DNA of 6,020 nucleotides, from assembly GCA_050122535.1 (NCBI GenBank), contig JASFIT010000296.1:1-6020 (forward strand). The letters run 5' to 3'. The notes below the pieces were generated by a model. That model ran no database searches and was not told where the DNA came from. It worked only from the letters and a program-made list of their open reading frames with translations. The DNA is from JASFEQ01 sp050122535. GTDB lineage: Bacteria; Desulfobacterota; DSM-4660; Desulfatiglandales; HGW-15. Shown here in pieces: positions 1-4,623 of the stretch. The translations under genes were made by a program, and so were the position numbers. How positions within the stretch are numbered: the stretch's first letter is position 1; every line of letters starts with the position of its first letter.

Positions 1-529
1 CTCCGATGATCACAAAAGTACGTTCTCGCAGTCCTTTCTCCTCCAACAGAGAGATGACCTCCTTCATGGAAACAAAGGCGGGTGTGATGAGTGCTGACAT
101 GGCGAGGATGGGAGCATCTGTCCTTTGGATTTCATCAATGAACTTCTGAGGGGGCGCATCAACCCCCAGATCATGGATCGTAAAGCCCTGGGAACGCATG
201 ATCGTGATGACCAGGTTCTTTCCTAAATCGTGGATATCCCCCAATGGGGTGCCAAAGACCACCACGCCTTGGGACCCCGCTTCATCCAAGCCGTCCAGGA
301 GTTGTGGCTCAAGGAGAGCACCGACCTGTTTGAACACTTCAGCAGCGTATATGAGTTCACTGAGAAAGAACTCACCCGTCTCGAACCTTTTTCCCACTTC
401 CTCCATACCCTCCCTGCATGCATTCAGGATCGCAAAGGGATCTTGTCCTGAATTGATCGCCTCTTTGACCACTTCGATTGCTTCAAATCTCTTCATACTG
501 AGAAACGCTGCCTTAATCCTCTCCTTCAT
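1..529 (-). CDS. Corrinoid (B12-binding) methyltransferase protein, 3' end cut by window edge
   Basis: This is a cobalamin-carrying protein of the MtbC/MtaC/MttC type. It shuttles a methyl group on its cobalt between a substrate methyltransferase and a second methyltransferase in the cytoplasm. The 176 visible residues show the family's two-part layout. A helical N-terminal cap domain occupies about residues 1-85. A Rossmann-like B12 domain follows, with the base-off/His-on motif GDIHDLGKN at 97-105 (H100 is the expected lower cobalt ligand) and the downstream S-x-L motif at S145-L147 (MSALIT). Family members are about 210 residues, so roughly 35 are missing past the left edge, where the usual GG of the third motif begins. 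The start ATG (529-527) is preceded by AAAGGTG at about 8 bases; a second in-frame Met lies at residue 12. It follows the UroD-type methyltransferase on the same strand after 186 bp. The family call is firm; the methyl donor is unknown. Confidence 0.93.
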   Translation of the reverse strand, partial: MKERIKAAFLSMKRFEAIEVVKEAINSGQDPFAILNACREGMEEVGKRFETGEFFLSELIYAAEVFKQVGALLEPQLLDGLDEAGSQGVVVFGTPLGDIHDLGKNLVITIMRSQGFTIHDLGVDAPPQKFIDEIQRTDAPILAMSALITPAFVSMKEVISLLEEKGLRERTFVIIG

Positions 530-550
530 TACCTAATCACCTTTCTAATA

Positions 551-585
551 TTGGACACTGAATACTTGATGCTGGACAATGGATT
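551..585. repeat. Degenerate heptamer tandem tract 1
   Basis: Five consecutive 7-base units are related to CTGGACA; the clearest are TTGGACA (551-557) and CTGGACA (572-578), with diverged units between them and ATGGATT last. The tract lies just upstream of the corrinoid-protein gene, between it and palindrome A. It is probably a noncoding short tandem repeat. The 7-base phase is visible, but the units are degenerate, so the boundaries are approximate. Confidence 0.5.
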
Positions 586-598
586 CTATCACAGAATC
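582..598. other. Small perfect inverted repeat (6-bp arms)
   Basis: GATTCT (582-587) and AGAATC (593-598) are separated by 5 bases, in the 5' region of the corrinoid-protein gene, 53 bp before its start. It could be a small operator-like dyad or a weak hairpin in the leader. A 6-bp dyad can arise by chance, and it overlaps the end of heptamer tract 1. Confidence 0.3.
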
Positions 599-622
599 TT
601 TTACTGATATTCAAATGCCTTC

Positions 623-672
623 TACCCCCACCCTGCCCTCCCCCTTGAAGGGGGAGGGTTTGGGAGAGGGTC
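623..672. repeat. GC-rich palindromic intergenic repeat, copy A
   Basis: The core is a 10-bp perfect stem, CCCTCCCCCT (636-645) with AGGGGGAGGG (649-658), and a 3-base loop. It is flanked by CCCCCACCCTG on the left and GGGAGAGGGT on the right. It is the same family as copy D in reverse orientation: both carry CCCCCACCCTG next to the stem on the C-rich strand. It sits in the gap after the methyltransferase gene, where the hairpin could act as a transcript-end or processing structure between two cotranscribed genes. There is no T-run to make it an intrinsic terminator in the minus direction. Confidence 0.75.
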
Positions 673-675
673 TCA

Positions 676-710
676 CGGATCCGGTATCCGGGTTCTGGTA
701 TCTGGTATCA
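676..710. repeat. Degenerate heptamer tandem tract 2
   Basis: Five 7-base units on a GGTATCT-like consensus run from 676 to 710; the best are GGTATCC (683-689), GGTATCT (697-703) and GGTATCA (704-710). The tract abuts palindrome A on one side and ends 5 bp short of the methyltransferase stop codon. Like the other tracts it keeps a strict 7-base phase with drifting sequence. Confidence 0.6.
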
Positions 711-715
711 AATAA

Positions 716-1855
716 TTAATCCGCTCCCCTATATGTCTTAGCAACATCAATCATCATCATCACGTTCTCAAACTTGGCGTCCACAGGGCACTCACAACCC
801 GTAGAGAGAAAGAATCCACCTCCCCTTCCCACCTCATCAATAAGTCTCTGGCAATATTCGCGGACATCTTTAGGGGTTCCTAGACTTAGAAGGGATGCGG
901 GCACGTCGCCGCTGATGCACATATGCCCGCCAAGGATCTCCTTTGCCTTGAAGATGTCGGTCGTACTGTCCAGGTCGGCTACGCATTTGCCTTTAGGCAG
1001 TTGTTTCAAGTGAGGAAGATTCAGGCCCCAATCCGTATCAAAATGAAACCACACGGTAAGGCCTTCTGCGATAAACGCATCCACATAGCGCTGAAGATAG
1101 GGCCATTCAAATTGCTCGAAGATATCAAGGCGATAATAGAAGCCAGATCCTCGCTCCAGGACGATGAAGACCAGTGGAATCTTGGTCAGGGCGATCACAT
1201 CCAAGGCGTTTTGAATGAGATCGTCGCATGTGGCATCCATGGCGGCCTTAACTTTATCCGGGACTTCATAAAGGTCCATCGTAAACTGGGTAAGGGTTCG
1301 CGCCATGGAGTAGGCCATGATACTCGAATCCACATAAGCGCCGAACAGGGGATAAATGTCCTGGCTCTGGCAAATTTCCACTTCTCTAATATATTCTTCC
1401 AGAAGACGGTTCTGGGTGGTTGCGAGTCTCTCTATGGGTCTGCCTCCGCTCATGATCTCATAGTGTTCTTCCCAGAAGGTGTTCCAGCCCACCGCGGCAA
1501 TCTTGTCATAATCCCCCCGGCTGATGAGTTCCCTCTCGTCGATTTGATTCAACGCATCTTCGGGAAGTTGCCTCCCAGGGATCTTTACCCGGACCGGAGT
1601 AGCACAGAATCTTCCCCCAATCATGGGCCAGAAGAGGTTGGGTTTGTAGAGCTTGTCAAATCCACCCAGGTCGCTGAACGTGTCCAACATGGCTTTGAAC
1701 CCTTTTTCCGGCTCACGCCACCCCTCCCCTTGTGTCAGGCCTTGAGCACGAACAGCGAAGGCGGTCATTAAAGGCATGACGGGGACGCGGTCCGGTTTCT
1801 CCAAGGCCACCACAGCCTCAAATCGTTCCTGCCTCGACATGGTCTCCTGAATCAT
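716..1855 (-). CDS. UroD/MtaA-family methyltransferase (corrinoid-dependent)
   Basis: A 379-residue protein of the uroporphyrinogen decarboxylase superfamily, in the branch used as cobalamin methyltransferases (MtaA, MtbA, CmuA and VdmB type) rather than in haem synthesis. It probably moves a methyl group to or from the corrinoid protein encoded next to it. Visible marks are an N-terminal ERFEAVVALEKPDRVPVMP segment (10-28) typical of the superfamily, a mid-protein FIVLERGSGFYYR strand-loop (230-242), WFHFDTDW at 269-276, SGDVPASLL at 315-323 and STGCECPVDAKFEN at 351-364. H271 and C354 or C356 fall where MtaA/MtbA bind the zinc that activates the thiol or methyl acceptor, but the usual H-x-C is H-x-D here (D273). 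The start is supported by AGGAG 7 bases upstream of ATG 1855. The start overlaps the stop of a 39-codon ORF, suggesting translational coupling. Length is normal for the family. True UroD is unlikely given the corrinoid neighbour and the GCECP motif. Confidence 0.9.
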   Translation of the reverse strand: MIQETMSRQERFEAVVALEKPDRVPVMPLMTAFAVRAQGLTQGEGWREPEKGFKAMLDTFSDLGGFDKLYKPNLFWPMIGGRFCATPVRVKIPGRQLPEDALNQIDERELISRGDYDKIAAVGWNTFWEEHYEIMSGGRPIERLATTQNRLLEEYIREVEICQSQDIYPLFGAYVDSSIMAYSMARTLTQFTMDLYEVPDKVKAAMDATCDDLIQNALDVIALTKIPLVFIVLERGSGFYYRLDIFEQFEWPYLQRYVDAFIAEGLTVWFHFDTDWGLNLPHLKQLPKGKCVADLDSTTDIFKAKEILGGHMCISGDVPASLLSLGTPKDVREYCQRLIDEVGRGGGFFLSTGCECPVDAKFENVMMMIDVAKTYRGAD

Positions 1856-1971
1856 CTTTTTGCTCCTAATATTACTCTTACAGGGCCAAACAGGGAAGGC
1901 GTCGCCCCTTCCACCGATTTATACAGCTTTAGGCCCGTCTCTCGTATCAGGGATTCAAAATCGGAAGGCAT
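1852..1971 (-). CDS. Candidate small ORF (39 aa) overlapping the methyltransferase start; possible PutA N-terminal remnant
   Basis: An ATG at 1971 opens a 39-codon frame that begins MPSDFESLIRETGL and ends ILGAKR. Its TGA (1854-1852) overlaps the next gene's ATG as ATGA. A GGAG lies 7 bases before the ATG, a normal ribosome site. The frame extends only 12 codons further upstream before a TGA. The product is charged and helical-looking with no signal peptide or membrane segment. From memory, residues 5-28 (ending in GATPSLF) recall the extreme N-terminus of the bifunctional proline dehydrogenase/glutamate-semialdehyde dehydrogenase of anaerobes. If so, this may be the stub left by a deletion, since the resemblance stops after PSLF. 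The alternatives are a genuine leader peptide coupling translation into the methyltransferase, or chance. Translation signals are seen directly; the homology is tentative. Confidence 0.45.
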   Translation of the reverse strand: MPSDFESLIRETGLKLYKSVEGATPSLFGPVRVILGAKR

Positions 1972-2014
1972 CGTTGTACTCCGGCATATTGCGGAAATGG
2001 GGCTTCAAGATTAT

Positions 2015-2033
2015 GCTAACCTTTAGGGTAAGC
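2015..2033. promoter_or_regulatory. Imperfect 19-bp dyad, possible operator in divergent region
   Basis: GCTAACC (2015-2021) and GGTAAGC (2027-2033) are inverted copies with one mismatch (6 of 7 paired) around a 5-base centre. The dyad lies 44 bp upstream of the small ORF on the minus strand and 15 bp before the putative -35 of the plus-strand CpgS operon. A regulator there could affect both divergent units. No regulator gene is in the window; the assignment rests on symmetry and position only. Confidence 0.35.
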
Positions 2034-2047
2034 AACTAAGAAAGTGC

Positions 2048-2077
2048 TTGTTAACTATAATTTAATTATTGGATAAT
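2048..2077 (+). promoter_or_regulatory. Putative sigma70-type promoter for the cpgS-carbamate kinase operon
   Basis: TTGTTA (2048-2053) and GATAAT (2072-2077) are 18 bases apart, with 4/6 and 5/6 matches to the vegetative consensus, in the most AT-rich stretch of the divergent region. A perfect TATAAT also lies at 2056-2061 but has no good -35 box at the right distance. Either would give a leader of roughly 145-165 bases that includes palindrome B. Confidence 0.4.
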
Positions 2078-2084
2078 GGATAAT
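2064..2084. repeat. Short heptamer tract 3 (GGATAAT x2)
   Basis: Two exact tandem copies of GGATAAT (2071-2077 and 2078-2084) follow a partial unit ending in ATT. It is the shortest of four 7-base-phase tracts in the window. It overlaps the putative -10 box, so it may be a promoter element as well as a repeat. Confidence 0.4.
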
Positions 2085-2130
2085 AAGGCTCGTGTCAATC
2101 GATACGACCGTTACACCTAATAGATGGATT

Positions 2131-2174
2131 CCCCCTCCCCCGACCCCCTCCCACAAGGGGAGGGGAGGTTTTTT
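2131..2174. repeat. GC-rich palindromic repeat, copy B, terminator-shaped on + strand
   Basis: The core 8-bp stem is CCCCTCCC (2145-2152) with GGGAGGGG (2158-2165), loop 5 bases. A second C-block at 2131-2141 can pair instead with the same G-block, giving alternative hairpins. Six T residues (2169-2174) follow three bases after the stem, so on the plus strand it resembles an intrinsic terminator. It lies 55 bp before the CpgS start, with no gene upstream on that strand. A premature terminator or attenuator in the leader is possible, but other family members here lack the T-run, so the fit may be incidental. It is the same subtype and orientation as copy E. Confidence 0.65.
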
Positions 2175-2229
2175 AGCACAACGAAGGTAACAGCAAAAAG
2201 TAGGCAGGAGCCATACAAAAGGAGTTTTT

Positions 2230-3555
2230 ATGGTTGAAAAGGTTATCATCATGGGCGCTGCGGGTCGTGATTTTCACAATTTCAATGTCTATTTCAGGGA
2301 CAATTCGCGCTACCAGGTCGTTGCTTTCACTGCTGCACAAATTCCAAGGATAGAAGGACGACTCTATCCGGCAGAGCTTTGCGGCAAGCTTTATCCCCAG
2401 GGCATTCCCATCCATCCAGAGGCCAAGCTCGCTGATCTTATACGTGAAAATAAGGTGGATCTGGTAGCTTTCTCCTATAGCGATGTCCCCCATGTGGAAG
2501 TCATGCACAAGGCCTCCATTGCCATGGCTGAAGGTGCTGATTTTGTGCTCATTGGAGCCACATACACCATGCTTCGGTCCCAAAAACCGGTCGTGGCCGT
2601 CTGTGCCGTGAGAACAGGCTGCGGAAAATCGCAAACCACCCGCAAGGTGTGCAACATCATCCGGAAGCTCCAAAAAAGGGTTGTTGTTGTTCGCCATCCC
2701 ATGCCTTATGGCAATCTGAGGGCGCAACTGCTTCAACGCTTTTCATCTTATGATGACTTCGAGAGGCACCAGTGTACCATAGAAGAAAGAGAGGAATACG
2801 AACCCCTTGTGGATCAGGGAATCGTGGTTTATGCGGGGGTCGACTACGGCCAAATCCTGGAAGCAGCAGAAAAGGAGGCCGACATAATCGTCTGGGACGG
2901 TGGAAACAACGATACACCTTTTTACTACCCGGATTTACATATCGTTCTCTTCGACCCGCATCGCGAGGGGCATGAGTCCCTATACTACCCAGGTGAAACG
3001 AACATGTTGATGGCAGACATCGCAATCATCAATAAGGTGGACACGGCGCCATCAGCCAATGTGGAACGGGTTCAAAAGAACATTAGACAACATGCGCCCA
3101 AGGCAGAAATTGTACTGGCAGAATCGCCCGTACTGGTGAGTTCTCCGGAGCGCGTCAAGGGCAAACGCGTTCTGGTGGTGGAAGATGGCCCTACCCTAAC
3201 CCACGGAGAGATGTCTTATGGTGCTGGCATTATAGCGGCTCAGGAGTATAAAGCAGCCCAGATCGTTAATCCCCGTCCTTATGCGGTCGGAACCCTTGAA
3301 GAAACATATCGTCTTTTTCCCCATATCGGTCCGGTGCTTCCCGCCATGGGCTATAGCGAGGAACAGATTAGTGATCTGGAAAACACCATCAATAATGCAG
3401 ACTGTGATCTGGTCCTCTTTGCTACCCCCATTCAACTCACGCGCATCCTTTCCATCAACAAGTCAGCCCTTCGTGTGCGCTATGAATACCGAGACCATGG
3501 TCACCCCGTTCTGGAAGACATCATCGTAAGCCGTTTGGAAGCCTTGAGACTTTAG
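2230..3555 (+). CDS. Cyclic 2,3-diphosphoglycerate synthetase-like P-loop protein
   Basis: A 441-residue cytoplasmic protein of the CpgS family, named for the enzyme that in Methanothermus and other thermophilic methanogens makes the osmolyte cyclic 2,3-diphosphoglycerate from 2,3-diphosphoglycerate with ATP. Bacterial members are common in anaerobes, often labelled GTPase, and their reaction is unproven. Domains visible: an N-terminal Rossmann-like part with VIIMGAAGRDFHNFN (5-19); a P-loop CAVRTGCGKSQTTR (125-138), in which V127 stands where Walker A usually begins with Gly, as I recall is normal in this family; an acidic WDGGNND (222-228) in the Walker B region; a DPHREGHE segment (242-249); an INKVD guanine-type motif (267-271); and a C-terminal region with EDGPTLTHGEM (318-328) and HGHPVLEDII (423-432). 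The start follows AAAGGAG by 5 bases. Carbamate kinase begins 29 bp after the stop, implying an operon. The family is confident; the substrate in this organism is open. Confidence 0.88.
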   Translation: MVEKVIIMGAAGRDFHNFNVYFRDNSRYQVVAFTAAQIPRIEGRLYPAELCGKLYPQGIPIHPEAKLADLIRENKVDLVAFSYSDVPHVEVMHKASIAMAEGADFVLIGATYTMLRSQKPVVAVCAVRTGCGKSQTTRKVCNIIRKLQKRVVVVRHPMPYGNLRAQLLQRFSSYDDFERHQCTIEEREEYEPLVDQGIVVYAGVDYGQILEAAEKEADIIVWDGGNNDTPFYYPDLHIVLFDPHREGHESLYYPGETNMLMADIAIINKVDTAPSANVERVQKNIRQHAPKAEIVLAESPVLVSSPERVKGKRVLVVEDGPTLTHGEMSYGAGIIAAQEYKAAQIVNPRPYAVGTLEETYRLFPHIGPVLPAMGYSEEQISDLENTINNADCDLVLFATPIQLTRILSINKSALRVRYEYRDHGHPVLEDIIVSRLEALRL

Positions 3556-3584
3556 GCAGTTCCCATAGTGGATGGAACGATGCT

Positions 3585-4526
3585 ATGAAAAGCGAGGTCA
3601 AAAAGGACATTTTACTCGTCGCGCTTGGTGGCAATGCCCTGATCCGCAAAGGTCAAGTGGGCACTGTGGAAGAACAGTTCCAGAATCTCAAAGTTCCAAT
3701 CCAGCAAATTGCTCGACTCTCCAGGGATTATAGTATCCTTATTACCCATGGCAACGCGCCTCAAGTTGGAAACCTGCTCCTGCAGCAAGAGTGTTCCAAT
3801 GATGTTCCCCATTTGCCTCTTGAGATCCTTGTGGCTCAAACCCAAGGCCAAATTGGGTACATGATTGAATCCACCCTAGATAGCGCGCTTATGGAACTGG
3901 GGATACACACCAAACAGCGATTGATCAGTCTCATCAGTTATGTGGTTGTCGATGAAAATGATCCCGCTTTCCAAGATCCGTCCAAGCCCATCGGCCCCAG
4001 TTTTGCTTCGGAAAAAGCCAAAACCTTGCCTTACCCGACCCGAAAGACGGCAAAAGGATACCGCCGGGTGGTGGCTTCTCCCAAACCCCTCACTATCGTG
4101 GAGAAACGTGAGATTCAAAAGCTCATCGAGGAGGATTTTATCGTCATTTGTTGTGGCGGGGGAGGTATCCCGGTTATCCGCGAGGGACGTGCGTTTCAGG
4201 GAGTGGATGCCGTTATCGATAAAGACCTGGCCAGTGCCAAGCTTGCGGAGGAGGTGGGGGTGGACATCTTTCTCATCGCAACCGATGTGGAAGGCGCCGC
4301 CTTGCATTTTGGCGAACCGGACCAGGTGTTCCTTCGCACTTTAACACTAAAACAAGCGAATCGCTATCTGGGACAAGGGCACTTCCCCCCAGGTTCCATG
4401 GGACCCAAAGTAGAAGCAGCTGTACAGTTTATAAAGCGTGGTGGGAAAAGGGCGATCATTGGGTCCATTCAAGGCATCGAAGACGCTGTGGCAGGAAAAG
4501 CGGGGACCGAAATTGTTAGGGCGTAA
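3585..4526 (+). CDS. arcC: Carbamate kinase
   Basis: A complete 313-residue carbamate kinase of the amino-acid kinase fold. It transfers phosphate from carbamoyl phosphate to ADP, giving ATP, ammonia and CO2, the energy-yielding last step of arginine, citrulline, allantoin or agmatine fermentation. All family blocks are present in order: LVALGGNALIRKGQ (11-24, phosphate-binding glycines), ITHGNAPQVGNLLLQQE (53-69), RVVASPKP (161-168), VICCGGGGIPV (187-197), GVDAVIDKDLASAKLA (206-221), FLIATDVEGA (229-238) and GHFPPGSMGPKVEAA (265-279). K213 and D214 and the K275 region match catalytic or nucleotide contacts known for the family. It is the second gene of an apparent operon 29 bp after the CpgS homologue. 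The ribosome site is weak (TGGA, 8 bases before ATG), so it may depend on upstream translation. The YqeA-type paralogue of purine-degradation clusters is an alternative; the chemistry would be the same. Confidence 0.96.
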   Translation: MKSEVKKDILLVALGGNALIRKGQVGTVEEQFQNLKVPIQQIARLSRDYSILITHGNAPQVGNLLLQQECSNDVPHLPLEILVAQTQGQIGYMIESTLDSALMELGIHTKQRLISLISYVVVDENDPAFQDPSKPIGPSFASEKAKTLPYPTRKTAKGYRRVVASPKPLTIVEKREIQKLIEEDFIVICCGGGGIPVIREGRAFQGVDAVIDKDLASAKLAEEVGVDIFLIATDVEGAALHFGEPDQVFLRTLTLKQANRYLGQGHFPPGSMGPKVEAAVQFIKRGGKRAIIGSIQGIEDAVAGKAGTEIVRA

Positions 4527-4554
4527 GGTACAAGGCGCAAGGTTAAAGGCAGAA
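4527..4554. repeat. Degenerate heptamer tandem tract 4, abutting carbamate kinase stop
   Basis: Four 7-base units with a GG--CAA-like pattern, beginning GGTACAA (4527-4533) and GGCGCAA (4534-4540), start on the first base after the TAA stop. They run towards palindrome C, 14 bp further on. The periodicity is clear to the eye; the consensus differs from that of the other tracts, so only the period and the placement are shared. Confidence 0.6.
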
Positions 4555-4568
4555 TGCATCTAAACGTT

Positions 4569-4606
4569 CCCTCTCCCCTGGCGGGAGAGGGTTAGGGTGA
4601 GGGGGG
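4569..4606. repeat. GC-rich palindromic repeat, copy C, between convergent genes
   Basis: A 9-bp perfect stem, CCCTCTCCC (4569-4577) with GGGAGAGGG (4583-4591), has loop CTGGC and is followed by TTAGGGTGAGGGGGG. This is the classic form of the family, with the flanking CACCCT on the C-rich strand. It lies between the stop codons of carbamate kinase and the ornithine cyclodeaminase homologue. A stem here could block read-through or protect 3' ends in both directions, though no T-run follows it. Confidence 0.75.
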
Positions 4607-4623
4607 AAGCGGGCAATGGATAT

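Noticed and set aside
198..536. A 112-codon plus-strand ORF at the left end
   Set aside because: It is antisense to the corrinoid protein, whose GDIHDLGKN motif fixes the coding strand.
923..1771. A 282-codon plus-strand ORF inside the methyltransferase gene
   Set aside because: It is antisense to a protein with clear UroD-family motifs, lacks any recognisable domain, and has no ribosome site or intergenic space of its own.
1972..2229. A tRNA, riboswitch or cobalamin-box RNA in the divergent region
   Set aside because: I looked because of the B12-related neighbour but saw no cobalamin-box-like conserved core, cloverleaf or T-loop sequence.
2055..2252. A 65-codon minus-strand ORF in the divergent region
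   Set aside because: Its most striking peptide (PLPLWEGVGGGG) is simply the translated GC-rich palindrome B, a common artefact of such repeats.
2173..2736. A 187-codon minus-strand ORF across the CpgS start
   Set aside because: Its frame runs antisense to the P-loop gene and ends in the leader; the opposite strand has the ribosome site and the conserved motifs.
3876..4307. A 143-codon minus-strand ORF inside carbamate kinase
   Set aside because: It is an antisense shadow of conserved kinase blocks with no features of its own.
4569..4591. Palindrome C as a canonical rho-independent terminator
   Set aside because: The stem is strong, but no T-run follows it on either strand, so it is kept as a repeat with only possible terminator function.
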